A DNA stretch of 64,000 nt from Fennellomyces sp. T-0311 (taxonomy: Eukaryota; Mucoromycota; Mucoromycetes; Mucorales; Lichtheimiaceae), in assembly GCA_025266875.1 (NCBI GenBank), contig JALLLT010000082.1, positions 19,641-83,640 on the forward strand. The letters are read 5' to 3'. Positions 38,935 through 51,000 of this stretch are shown here, piece by piece. The first letter of the stretch is position 1; each line of letters starts with the position of its first letter. The notes beneath the pieces were generated by a model. The model was not told the origin of the DNA. It did no database searches and saw only the letters and a list, made by a program, of their open reading frames with translations. Made by a program: the position numbers and the translations under genes.

Positions 38935-39130
38935 AACTTGTAAAGTTTGGACTCGTTTGGTTTTGTCGTTGGATTCGACTTTGTGTTTGGATTCGTCTTG
39001 TCAGTTGTCTTGAACTAAGCGTGACTTTGGACTTGACGTGGATATTGGATATTTGTTTCTTGTTTGGATGTTGGATATTGTGTTTGATTTGGATTTGGAT
39101 TTGCCTTGAGATATTGTCTCAGGCTTTGGA
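38935..39130. repeat. Strand-asymmetric T/G-rich imperfect repeat
   Basis: The plus strand is dominated by variants of TTGGATTTGG and GTTTGGATTCG with few A or C outside the motif. Units are about 9-20 bp and diverged. The opposite strand is C/A-rich (CCAAAT). No open gene runs through it. Confidence 0.5.
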
Positions 39131-40009
39131 TCCCTTTTTTGTGACTGTAGCTCCACTTTTGGCTTTTTTTCGCTGCCTCCATGCTCTCCAATCTGCTAGA
39201 TTCATTACTGGCGCCGTGACCCTTCGTTGATGATGATGGTGCTCGTTCATTGGCCTTGTATGGATATGCAACTTGGATAGAATGATGGATCGGGTGTATG
39301 AATGTAGTTGCTGAGTAGTAATCTATAGGCCAAATCAGTACATCTTTTTGTCATCTAAAGTAGTGTAATTCATAGTTACCTTGAGTGAATTTGATATTGA
39401 ATGTACCGGAATCTGATTGATGGCTTGTTTGGTTTTGGATGGTAGCATTGCCTCGCCGCTTTTGCAGATGCTCGATAGGCCACACCAATAAACTTTAGCT
39501 TCTGGTGGTTCTGCTTGATTGCTTCGGTGATCGTGTATTCTTGATGGCTCTGGATGGTCGTGCCAGTCTTTTGGATTGTTGGATGACAAGTTGTATCGCG
39601 CTTCGACCTGGATCACAGTGATATTTGGTGCTCGATTGTGTGCTGTCTTCGCTTGCCTTGCTTCGCCCCTGGCTGTCCTCCCTGACTTGCGCCGACGCGT
39701 TCGCTGAATGTGAGTATAATTGACCGATGCCCCCGCACACTGATAGTCGATAAGAGTGTTCTTCAGTACGCCACTGCAAAAGAGAGAATGCCGCCGCACC
39801 CTTTCAGTTTCAACTCGCGTTCTTGGTTTCCGTGAATTCTGAACCAATGGATCGTTGTATAAGGTTTGATTGAAATGACATGGCAAAGACGCCGTCCACG
39901 TAGACGGAATTGATGGTTGCGCGTAAACTCGTCATTTGGCTATGCGCCGATATGGATGCCCCCACCAAGTATATGCTCGACTGCCTTGTCCCTTTCCCAT
40001 GTTGATAGT
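39131..40009. other. Low-complexity accessory DNA
   Basis: Moderately repetitive DNA with many GATGG and TGGAT words. A 183-codon minus frame at 39335-39886 starts at TTG and is compositionally biased, so I do not call it. Confidence 0.3.
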
Positions 40010-40345
40010 TGTTATTGCGCCATGCCGCCCAATGATGTATGTGCGCCTGATGATCATGTTCCTCCTCAAGTGGATAAATGCCTGTCCCACAGCACCGGAA
40101 TTTGATTGCTCGCCGGTCTTGATTGCATATGATGCCTGGTTTTCGGTGCTTGCCCATGTCGCCTTGATAAAGATGTTTGATTGAATTGCCCCTCAAATGG
40201 ATGTATCAAGGGACATTGACACTGCCGCGTGCCATCATCGTATGGATGCTTGACAGTCCTGCATCTCTCAAAGTGGATGGATAATAAAGCAGCCTTGTTG
40301 ATGCGTCATTTTGGCACCATAAGGATGTGCGACGAGCCCGTGCTG
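40010..40345 (-). repeat. Degenerate ~75-bp tandem repeat, minus orientation
   Basis: Read on the minus strand, units contain ATCCATC(C)ACTTTGAGAG or ATCCATTTGAGGGG followed by a TCAA(G/A)CATC box. Two clear copies are 74 bp apart (plus-strand 40267 and 40193), with weaker copies on either side. The same motif, in plus orientation, makes up the block at 44490-45060. Confidence 0.4.
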
Positions 40346-40539
40346 CCCCGATGGTTGTAATGTATGTGGCTCTTGGTCCCGCGTCATATCGACACCGTAA
40401 GTATGGTTGTGGTGTTCATGTCTCCAAAATGCATGGATGACGGGATCGGTGATGTTCTCTGATGAATGTACGAGAATGCTCCTTGAGTTGATTGCTCCCG
40501 AAATGAGTATGAGTAGCACATACCTTGGGCCTCATCAGG

Positions 40540-41392
40540 AGCAGCCACCATACGAATGTTCAATGGCCCTGCGCGCCTATTGGGGACACGCTTGTTTCAG
40601 GCCGCGCGTGCTACACTGTAATCCAGGCATGAGTTTCGTTTTGCTTCCAATGACATTTGATTCATCACTTACCCAGGCTTGGGCAGCCAGACCACCCCTC
40701 CACTGGCCATACGGCCCCCCCTCCAGCGCCGACCATACGTACACTGACACGCCACCGAGGGCCCTTTTCCGCAGCGTTCACTCCAGACCTCCTGCCGCAG
40801 AAAGGACAACCCACCGGTGCTACCCTGGGCCCGCAGGCAAGGCTTCAGAGGAAAGGACAGTGAACAGGCGCGACAGTCTCCCCGCAGCTCACAACTCTTG
40901 AGGGACGCTAGCCCTTGACCTCCGACTACTTGACGCGCTCAAATGCTCCGTGACAATGCTCGGCATGAGCAAAATGTACTTCTGCTGGTCAATGAACATT
41001 GTGGTTTATCCCAATGTCCATGACCGGATTCCAAAGTTCTACAAAGCTATTTACACCGGTTAGTTCACTGATGCACACTTGTCGGCTTATTAAAACACGT
41101 ACCTTTGATCACCATAGCTACGGGCGTCGAGCATTGCTGCGACGTTGCACTTGATTGCGTACTTGAGCCGGAGTCAAGGCTAGCATATTTAATCCCGCAA
41201 GAGTTGCTCACAGCCTTGGGAAGGCCGTCGCAACCTGTTCACCGCCTTCCCTCCTCCACCTTACCTGACGGACACCAGAGTAGCGGTGGTGGGCGGTCCT
41301 CTCCGCTAAGCAGAAGGCCCGGAGATCCAGCTGCAGAAAAGGGTACCCCCAGTGACGTGCTGGCCCAGTGCACGCATGATCGACGCTGACCT
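40540..41392. other. G+C-rich island
   Basis: Markedly richer in G+C than its surroundings, with Pro-coding frames on the plus strand but no ATG gene. On the minus strand a GTACGT donor-like site follows CAAAG at about 41104, so part could be exonic to a minus-strand transcript. No domain seen. Confidence 0.3.
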
Positions 41393-41700
41393 GCCACCGT
41401 ACTCTACGGTGGAAATGAGACCGCCCTCTGCGGTCAAAGCTGTGCCATGGGACAAGGCAAAATGGCTGTTAACAAAAGCATATTAGTTTCCGAATATTGA
41501 GTCATCCAAAGTCAAGGTATACTTACCACCGTATTCTACGGTGCAAATGTGCCGCGCTCGGCGGTCATGCTGCTGCTGCGAAGTGGCAAGCAAAAATGTC
41601 TAAAAGTAAAAGTAAATTAGCTTTTGAATGGTAGGCAGTTAATAGAAAAGACACTTACCACCGTAAACGGCTGTTGTTGTGTTGTCGAAGGGCCATGCCC
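41393..41700 (-). repeat. Three tandem exon-like hairpin modules
   Basis: Three related modules of about 130 bp. Each contains a hairpin, for example CACCGTA-CTC-TACGGTG at 41395-41416 and CACCGTA-TTC-TACGGTG at about 41525. Modules 1 and 2 add a second stem (ACCGCcctctGCGGT type). On the minus strand each hairpin is followed by a splice-donor-like site (GTAAGT twice, GCAGGT once), and the intervals end in pyrimidine-rich AG. Module lengths are not multiples of three, so a single open frame does not run through all three. Confidence 0.55.
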
Positions 41701-41814
41701 TTGAATGCAGGAATGAATATGTACAAGAGCAAAAATGGTGGAGAGTATATACAAAGGGAGAGGGCTGTGGGTATATGCGGCGGTGGGTATATTCTAGAAG
41801 TCCAATAAGATATA

Positions 41815-41844
41815 TGAGAGAGCGAGAGAGAGAGAGAGAGAGAG
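41815..41844. repeat. GA microsatellite
   Basis: (GA)n tract of about 30 bp, followed by two and a half copies of CTGAACA. Confidence 0.85.
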
Positions 41845-41889
41845 GAGGCACTGAACACTGAACACTGAAGGGGATACTGAGGGGAAGGG

Positions 41890-42095
41890 GCATTTTTTTG
41901 TGTTTTTGTAATTTTTTCGGGGTGTCTTTTTTTGTGTTTTTTTTATATTTTCTGCTTTTTTTTGTTTTTTTTTTGTTTTCTGCTTTTTTTGTTTTTTTTT
42001 TTTTGTTTTCTGCTTTTTTTTGTTTTTTTTTTGTTTTCTGCTTTTTTTGTTTTTTTTTTTTTGTTTTCTGCTTTTTTTTGTTTTTTTTTTGTTTT
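41890..42095. repeat. T-rich minisatellite
   Basis: Tandem units built from TTTTGTTTTCTGC followed by 7-14 T. Units alternate between about 28 and 34 bp and are nearly identical, so the array is young. It lies just 3' of the proline-rich protein gene. Confidence 0.8.
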
Positions 42096-42172
42096 TAGTT
42101 GTGGCTATTCTATAGAAGATTCATCAGTGATTCTGTTGCTAAGATTATGACGGTTTGTACATCAACTTACTT

Positions 42173-42790
42173 TCAGCCGTGGTGTTCCCGGAGGAAGTTG
42201 TTGCCGACGGCATATCGACGCAGGTCGCCACCATTTTCGTGATCTCGGTTGCGAGCACGGAGGTACAGCGACCGCAAGAAGGTACGAAAACCAAAGTCCA
42301 GTTCCTCTTGCAGAGCAAGGCGCTCGGGAACCTGCCACATTTCGGGCGTTTGCCTGTGGACTTGCTGGCTCGGCGGTGTGATGCTCATCTGGTCGAAGAG
42401 CCCGAGGAACTCATCGTCCACAGCTGGAGGCGGAGGTGGAGGCGGCGAGGGAGGCATGGCTTCGAAAAGCGGTGCGGACGGCAACGGACGAGACATAGCT
42501 TCATGAAACAGCGCAGCCAACCGCGGAGACACGGGCTTGAACATCACCGTAGACGACGTGGCTTCGGGCACCGGCGGCAACGGCGGATACACCACTGCAC
42601 GAAACAGTGCAGCCAACCGGGGAGACACGGGCTTGAACAGCGGCGGAGACATGGCTGCGGGAAGCAGCGCAGGCGATGCGAACGGTGATGGCGGATCAAC
42701 TGACACGCGACGAGGACGCGAGAGAACGGCTTGAGCAATGCAGACAGCAGCGAGAAGGAGAACAGCAGCGAAAAGCGCGATGAAGAACAT
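42173..42790 (-). CDS. Small proline-rich membrane or secreted protein
   Basis: ATG at 42790 follows a pyrimidine-rich CCCAG, so a leader intron is possible. The 205-aa product begins with a hydrophobic segment, MFFIALFAAVLLLAAVCIAQ, a signal peptide or anchor. A Pro-rich region follows with the duplicated motif FKPVSPRLAALF (first copy followed by R, second by H), a run of eight prolines, and a charged helical end (WQVPERLALQEEL, then FRTFLRSLYLRARN). The stop codon lies a few bases before a GTAAGT donor-like site, so a spliced 3' untranslated region or alternative C-terminus is possible. No known family. Confidence 0.55.
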   Translation of the reverse strand: MFFIALFAAVLLLAAVCIAQAVLSRPRRVSVDPPSPFASPALLPAAMSPPLFKPVSPRLAALFRAVVYPPLPPVPEATSSTVMFKPVSPRLAALFHEAMSRPLPSAPLFEAMPPSPPPPPPPAVDDEFLGLFDQMSITPPSQQVHRQTPEMWQVPERLALQEELDFGFRTFLRSLYLRARNRDHENGGDLRRYAVGNNFLREHHG

Positions 42791-43267
42791 GGTTAGAACT
42801 GGGGAAAGAAAGAGAAAAAAGGAAAAAAGTCTTTTTTTCATTTATTTTGCTATGACCAGAACGCACTTGAAGGTTGGCCATTTTGTGTTACACATGGAGC
42901 CATAAAATCATCCCTTTACCACCTTTTGCCAATGGAGATCCACCATTGCCTTGCATGAGATGCCGCCATGCCGCAAGACAACTTGATAAACTGTCATTTG
43001 TAGTCATGGCAGTTGTCCCCATGGCGTCCAAAACTTGTCGCCATGCCCAAAACTTCATCCTGGACAGATTCCGGTATCTTTTATGAAAATTTCTATATGT
43101 GGTAATACACTCGGAAGACAATTATCATATAACAGACTGGCCCGGATTCAACGCTTCGTATTTTATTCGAAAAGTAGACGTTCTGAGGATTCTGTAGACA
43201 CTCGTCGCGTCTCGCAACGTGGCCTGTACGCCAAGTTACAAATTTCGGTTTCAGGGGTGCACAGACA
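42791..43267. other. Upstream region of the proline-rich protein gene
   Basis: Contains several CCAATGG and CCATGGC words. No gene supported. Confidence 0.3.
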
Positions 43268-43580
43268 TCATGCGAGCTGGGTTTTACTGTCCACAGCCAC
43301 TCCGCTGGGAACAAGGTCAAAGTCCATGGCGCGATCATACCCATCCGCGCCATGCAACTCAATGTTTGTATATCTGACATTTCTCAGATTCCCGTTCATG
43401 GCTCCAATTTTTTTCTCATTCGCCTCATTGCCGCGGAATCGAGTTCCCTCATTACGAACGGCAGTGAAACATATTTCTTTTCTGCAGAGTGTCTGTTGGA
43501 AGACGGCGCTGTATAGCTCATGAACCTTGTCACGCCTTTTCACAGACCGTAACGTACCATCAACTCTAACAATCTGGTGA
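43268..43580 (-). pseudogene. Orphan C-terminal coding fragment, unidentified
   Basis: An open frame without an early ATG follows a CCAG acceptor-like site at about 43580. It reads VRVDGTLRSVKRRDKVHELY, then CRKEICFTAVRNEGTRFRG and RYTNIELHGADGYDRAMDF, and ends at a stop at 43268. Codon use and the mix of residues look coding. No start exon was found upstream and no family is recognised. It may be the last exon of a spliced gene or a relic. Confidence 0.35.
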
Positions 43581-44489
43581 ATTATTCAGTGGGGCGGATG
43601 ACGTGGAAGCAGTGAGTATGCTTTAATTACGGTGGCACCCATTAACCGTGTGCATATATTCGACGCAGTAATTAGTTGTCACGACAGAAACGCAAATGTA
43701 AAAGAAGGGGAGCTGCTTGGCGCGTAGCTCACTCAAACATAGTGTCTGGTGGTGTAAATTGTTGGATTGGCATACAGGAAGTCTCGGTACTTGCGGCACG
43801 CGATCGTAATAGCATAACACTTAAACAGCGCCATCTACGTTTACGTCGACCAGCATTGGAGGGCAGGTTAACAGCTAAGAATTTCTAGGCTGTTCTAGAT
43901 AAAAGGCGTTTTCTTACCCGGAGCCTTTATCGTCTTTTTCTTCGGCAAATTATTTCCTTAGATAACGACTTATGGTCCATCCTGGTGTTGAATTCAAGAC
44001 ACAGGTACAGGCGAGCAAAGTAGGGACGATCATTTCCTGTTTGCTTCTTTTCTATATGGGCTAGTTATATCTGTTAGACCTTGTGTCTGGGTCAATGATA
44101 CACCTATCTTTCGTTTTGTCGGCCATTCTAGGCTGGCGAAAGTAACAAAGTGGGTGAAAAGGGTTGAGCATTTACACAAAGATAAAGGACTTGCACGATT
44201 TTAAACGGGTTACTTTTGGATACACCGTTCCAAGACTCAGGGCAAATTTATTAACTGCTTACTGATTCGGCATACGATTCTGTTGTACTTAAATGAATGG
44301 TCCCATAACTGTTCACCTGGATTTTTTGATGCGAGATAGAAAGGTTTTGAATAAGCGTCGAGTTTTTAGGACAATCCAATTTGTCCGTATAGGACAGGAC
44401 TGCCGGCTAGCTACAGTACGTGGTGTAATACAGCGATTAGCAGCGAGTGGCTAAGGCTTGGATTATAATGTATGGAACGCCCAATATGG
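43581..44489. other. Intergenic, no gene seen
   Basis: A+T-rich, short frames only. Confidence 0.35.
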
Positions 44490-45060
44490 TGATGCGTCTC
44501 TGTATCCATCCACTCTAAGGTATCCAGGCTCATCAAACATCCTTATATTGGCATCTTGAGACAGTGCCGACAATCTCTTTAGCCATTCACCCATCGGGAG
44601 ATGATCAGGTTACTCGGCCATATTTACTGTTCAAACACAGAGTGACATTGCCGACCTCTTCACCTATCTCCTATAGTTGTCGAACATGCTTTTGACGGAG
44701 ACCTTGGGCAACGTCAATAATCCCTCTATCCATCCATCAGGGGACGACCATACCAATCAACCATGCTTACTGGATACGCGCGGGTAGATACCACGAAACT
44801 TTTGTCCAACCACTGTAGTAATCAAACATGAAGGATAGAGACATGGGCGACATCGGCAATATTTTTGTTCATCCGCTCAAGGACAGCAAGTCAATTCAGT
44901 ATCCTAAGACAGCACCGGTGGGTGTCCTCAATGATCTCTTCATATATGCACTCGGGGACGACAAACCGGTCAAGTATCTTCATGACACCAGTATAAAAGA
45001 TCACCAAAATCTTTTGATCCATTCACTCTGGGGGAATATAAGGGACAATCATCTACATAC
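44490..45060 (+). repeat. Degenerate ~75-bp tandem repeat, plus orientation, formerly coding-like
   Basis: About eight diverged units spaced roughly 70-75 bp. The consensus is near GGCAACATCAATAATCTCTT followed by ATCCATTCACTC and GGGGACGA. An ATG frame at 44828-45097 crosses the last units and shows a 25-residue periodicity (GDIGNIFVHPLKDSK, GVLNDLFIYALGDDKPVKYL, HQNLLIHSLWGN). The period is a multiple of three, as if the units once encoded a repeat protein. The array ends just before the third Pof3-like gene. Confidence 0.5.
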
Positions 45061-45356
45061 GTATATAACTATGGAGTACATCAGCTCCAGCAGTTGACTT
45101 ATCTGCCCTCTTGGAGATGGTCATCAAATTCGAACGTTTCTACATTGTCAATACTCGCAACATACTCTGTACATCATACATCCGGAAAACTTGTCAAACG
45201 TTCTTACTTAGCTGTGTCATATAATGTGAGATCCTATAAACAGTATGCTAGTAAACGTCCAAAGCAACTATCTTTAGATCTCCGCGCAACGATAATTATT
45301 GTTGCGTTTCAGGTGCTGTAGCAGTGCCCCTTTCCGGTGTCATTCAACAAGCTGTC

Positions 45357-48081
45357 ATGACACAATCACTATTCGTTGGTGCAGGTCCATTAGTGAACCC
45401 TGGCGACACTTACTCGGTTTTGACAGTGACGGCACTTAACATTAATGCTACCAATGAGGCATTCGAGGAAGGAAAACACGCGTACACGGCACGAAAGTAC
45501 GACGACGCTGTCAAGCACTACACCCGCGCTCTTGACGCGTTGAAAGCGGATCTATCTTCAGTTATCTACGTTCATCGAGCTGCAGCATACGAGATGCAAC
45601 ATAAATACGACCTTGCTGCGAAAGATGGCCGAAAGGCGAATCCAGATAACAATGCGACTTGTCCAGATCCATATTTTGCTCGGGGCAATGCGCTGTATTT
45701 GGGCAAAAAGTACCGTGAATCTGCGTCTGTGTACCGACAAGGTTCGAAAGCCGTTCTTCAAGGGAACCCGCACCGTGACACGCTTTCTGCGAAGCATATC
45801 CAGGTCTTGAATCGTGCAGAAAGTCAGAATCAGTTCATGGTGCAATCGCTGCCCTATGAAGTACTTTATCGCATCCTGTCACAGCTATCCACCCCGGAGC
45901 GCGCGTGTTTGGGAATGACCTGTCGTTTTTGGCATGATTTTATGTTTCGCAAATGGCCGCATATGTGGTACACAGTTGATCTTGACGATGGCATTAACTG
46001 CGACTCGGATGCCATAAAAAAATACTTTCGGTTATTACGTGGGGATCAAGTTCGGGATCTACATATGAGGTTTATGGATCCTCTTGACATGCCTGATTCT
46101 GATTGCAGCGATCACGAAGCGTACTGGAGAGATTATGGATACGACGATCCAGGAACTACCGTTCTTGACAATATGAATAGGCATTGGAACGGAGTAGAGG
46201 CTTTGAGTAAGTCATGGTTGACAAAAAGCCTTTCTGTAATCTAACAGAACTCACATATTTACAGGAATGAAGCACTGTAACGAATCTCTTTTGGAAAAAG
46301 TAGTGCGTTATATCGGAACAGAACGACTGAAATCCATAACATTGGACCATAGCGACCATCACAACAACTACGGTATAGACGTACTCAGCAATGCCGCGCG
46401 TTATTTCTCAAGTTTACAAACTATGACAAACAACTTCAACCATGAGCTCGCAAAAGTACCACTCCTGGATTACGCTCGAAAAAGTGCAAACTTATCCAAT
46501 TTTCGGCTCACTTCTCTTTATGTGCCACGGCAGTTGGACAATATCGACCTAATCTGCCAGCACGCGCCGGCTTTAACATCACTTACTATCAACTCATCAA
46601 ACATGAAAGATTATCCTGGTCTACTATCATCCGTAAACAGCTACTGTCCTGCCCTTGAAGTACTCAACTACAATCCTAAGGCAAATCAGCCTTGCTGTGC
46701 AACTCACACGCAGCCAGTTTCCGCTGCCGGTGGTCTAAAAGATTTGATTCTACGGCCCACATGGATACAAAACAATGTTAATGTTAACGCAGATCTAGAA
46801 TCAATATTTCAGCGGTCTTGTACTACTTTACAGACACTGAATATACACCTGGACATGCTTGAAAACGGACAATTTCATGCCTTGGATACCTTGATCAAAT
46901 CTGGAGTTCCTCACTTGCAAACACTCATCCTCGATGCATCTCAACAATGCTCAATCGGCTCGCAGAATATACTTCGTTTGCTTGCTGTATGTCCCTCCCT
47001 CACCACGATCAAGCTCACCGGAGCAAACTTTTGGAACGACACAATATTTGATTTACTAGGCAGCTTGGACCGGTTACGAAAGGTTTCCATTGAGCCTATT
47101 CATCGAAATCGCGGTATAAAAAAAGTTGAAAAGGGGGGTGATGGTCTCATCACGACGCAGAGTATCCGAGCCCTTTTCAAAGGAGCTAAAAATGTATGCG
47201 ATTTCACTTACGGTCAACCTGGCTACACTTCTACACCGCGAGGTCCCTTCATATTGGAACTGATACGGGTCGCAAGTTTATCGGCTATTCGTACGCTTAA
47301 CCTGATGCCCACTCGACTTACCAGTGAGACGTTGTCTAGTTGCTTGGAATATCTGAAACACTCGCAGGTGCGAACACTCAAGATTTGCCTGGGATCATGC
47401 CCAATCGGTGATAAAGAGATCAATGGTTTTGCAAGTATACGACACTTGACACATCTGATTATGTACGACTGTGATTACGATTTCAAGGAAGATGAATTGT
47501 ATACGCTTTTTGATCGATGGCAAAATCCGCAAATGCTTATTATTCATGTTCATCGCAAAGGACGTTATTTTCTCTTCGGGTACAAGGCAGATAAAGAAAC
47601 GATGCGAAAGACAAGAAAAGATCAGATCGACGACCCAAAACGTCGCTATTCAGTACTGGCTTCTAACCCACCGCCATCCGCTCGTCCATCCAATCCACCG
47701 GGACCTATACGCAAATCCAGTGCACAAGCACTGGTTCCTTCATCCAATCGACCACCGCCCGTATCTGCATTGAATTCTCCTATGGAATATTTGCCATTGT
47801 CGCTCCCTTCAACCAATCCACAGCTACCAGTACTTTCGTCTAATCCACAATCACAGACATATTCTTTCAATTTGCCACAACTAGGTATGCCTACTCCACT
47901 TCCCCATTCACTGCGACAATATCTGGCTTTTCCGGGGTCACCGGCACCTGCACCAAATCTATCACCACAGGTACCTCCATCGGATCCACAGCCACGTCCA
48001 TTGCATCGAGTGCAGGTTGATCCGTCAGATCCAGTATTGACTGGGATGCTCCCAAACCAATATCTATCAAGGCCTCAGTGA
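45357..48081 (+). CDS. placeholder
   Basis: placeholder. Confidence 0.
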
Positions 48082-51000
48082 TTTAATTAGCTGTAATATT
48101 CGTATTCAACTAATTTCTAACATACATTACTGGGAGAAAATGTGCCTTATTTACTATTAGACCTATGTAGCAATTTTCTAACAAAGTTACATATGGAATG
48201 AGATGCCAGTATCATAAATTACCGTTGAAAGTCAAGGAAAACTTTTATTGTTTCATCATGAGCAAAAAAAAGCTACCAGCCGTATTGTAGACGTTACATA
48301 GCAGCCGCTGACTCGATTGTACTACATGAATGGCTATAGTAATCCAACTGAAAGGTTCCCATGGTCGCTTGGCGTGTCCATATCACGCAAACACATAACC
48401 ATCATGTGTGCAGGAGTGCAATAACGTCTTATAGAGGCTGTATATCCATGTTAGTAGCTGATGGCAATTACGCCAAGAAAATACCTGTTTCCAGGAAAAG
48501 AAAATGGCTGAAAGTTTAAAAATCATGCCTCAAGTCACTATGCAGCGTCCGTTGTTGCTTCAGTCCAGCAATGAGGTACTTTGAGCGGACTGAATTGTCC
48601 TCTTCCCGGCGACCCGTGCTACAAGCCAAAGAATCGCTTATAATTCAGCATGCCAACGTTGGTCTTTACGAACGGTACAGATGCATCAGTGGAGCCATTG
48701 TCGTGTTTTACTCACCAATCGCAGGAAAAGCAAGGTCGAGGACTATCAAGACGGCGTGTGTTATTTGACATCGCATCGTATTATTTACGTGGATGCGGCG
48801 CAACCATTGGAACGCGCTGTCGAATTGCGCCTTGCTAATGTCAAACAGGTTGAGGGTGTTGTAAGTCTCTTTGTTTTCTATTTTAGCACGCAACAGGCGC
48901 TGATCAGACCCGATAGAACGGATTCTTTCGCTCGTCACCAAAGATCACTCTCTATTTACTGCCAGAAAGTGCAGTATCGAGCCCTGCTAGAAACAGCACA
49001 CCGCAACTCGTCCTTCCAACGTGGGTATGTCCGATATGCTCGTTTGCGAATGCAGGAACGCTCGAAAAGTGTCAGTTGTGCGGAGTCAAGAGATCGGAAG
49101 AAGCTACTACACCAACGACAGCTTTACCACCTTCGGATAGCCAAGACGGCTCGGCGTGTCGCGTATGCACGTTTATCAATCATCCCAGTATGATGCAGTG
49201 CGAAATGTGTGGGTCCGATTTGAGGACAGAACCCTCGCCAACCGTATCCACCCCAACAAGCATATCCGATTCGGCAGCAGCGACACAAATCGACGATGAC
49301 GCTCATGTGCGACTGGCGTTTCGTCATGGTGGTCAGTCTGGATTTCTTACAAAACTAAAAGGTGCACTTGAAGCGAAGGCATGGGAAAAGGTGCGTATAT
49401 TGTTCGTTCGACTGAGAATCAAGTGCATTAATGGAATACTGTAGCCAATAGAATCACCTGTTGAAAGATCGTCTGCACCCTCAACACCTCGAAGCGCTGG
49501 CATCAGTAAGCTCAGTAGATTTAAGAGGGAAAAGCTTATTAACGCGCATACGCAGGTGGTATTCAGAGTCGGATCGAAAAGAATACATTGGAAGCAAGTG
49601 AAACGATGACAGATGCGTTTCAGGATTTGGATCGGCTCATAGCAAAGGCTACTGATATGGTTAAACTGGCCGAATCCATTTCCCAAAAGATGAGCAAGGA
49701 AGGCAATGCAGACGGCGACTTATCTACATTGCATACTTATCTGCTGAACCTTGGTATTGCTGATCCAGTCACACGGTACGGGTTTGTTAGCAAACATGAA
49801 GCAAATGTACTGACTATGACATAGTGGTGCGACAGGATCCATGTATCATCAGGAGCTTGCACGTGAACTGTCCGAGTTTTTGAGCAAGATTTTGAACGAA
49901 CAGGATAGTATGAAGTCGCTGACGGATCTCTATTGTATTTTTAATCGGGTACGCGGTGTTGGTACGTACTTATTTGGAGAGAGCGGAACGGTATTTGTTC
50001 ACATAACGCCATGACAGCACTTATTTCTCCGGAGGATTTGTACAAGGCAGCTCAATTATTCGAGAGCTTGAAGCTGCCATTTCGGTTACGAAAATTTCCG
50101 AGCGGCTTGCTGGTGGTGCAGTCGCAATACATGGATGATGATAGAGCAGCAAGACGTATTTTGCAGCATGTCAAACAACAGGGTGGTCATGTAACGGCAC
50201 TAAGGCTGGCAGAAATAGAAAACATTGCCTTGGCATTGGCTGTGGAACAGCTTTTGGTATGACAGAAAAATAGCAAACGCATGCACACGACTCACTTTTT
50301 CCCAACAGATTACAGAGCAGAAAGGTCTCATATGTCGAGACGAGAGCCCAACAGGTTTAACTTTTTATGAAAACTTATATTTATTGTAAATAATAAAGCA
50401 CACTCTATCGTTCGAGAACCTAAGAAGAAAAATATTTTTTCATCAGTAAAAACGAACTGGCAAAAACTTTCTTCATCGTTGAGGGTTGTTGTGGATGGAT
50501 CTCGGCTTCTTTTTGACTTCCTGAGACATGTGATGATTTCTCAAAAAGCTTCGAAAGAGCCTTGGGCAACATCAACGACGAATTGAATTATTACTGTACC
50601 TTTTGAGCGAAAGAGCCACGGAATTCCTTACACGACGCGAAAATTTTTTTTATGGCTCGTTCAACGGACATTCAATTCCTTCAATTCCAAATATGATCGG
50701 GCTTTGGTATCGTTCCTAAGCATATCACTGCGTCCCACCTATTGGAGCAAGCATATGTCTTTCAATGAGGCAACAAAAGATAAGTTCAAGAGAGATAGGT
50801 GACTCTTTTGTACTAGCTTCGAAATTGGAATAAATTGCTGCTGATACAAATGGATACTGAACGCCGTCCTCGGGCAAAGGGCGTAAGTAACACCCGGCCA
50901 TTTCTGTGCACCAAACAGTGAAACGTAGGATGGATTGCGTAATATCAAACAATCGTCAGGAAGCAATAAACTAAAAGAGAGATATTAACAGTATGGAGTT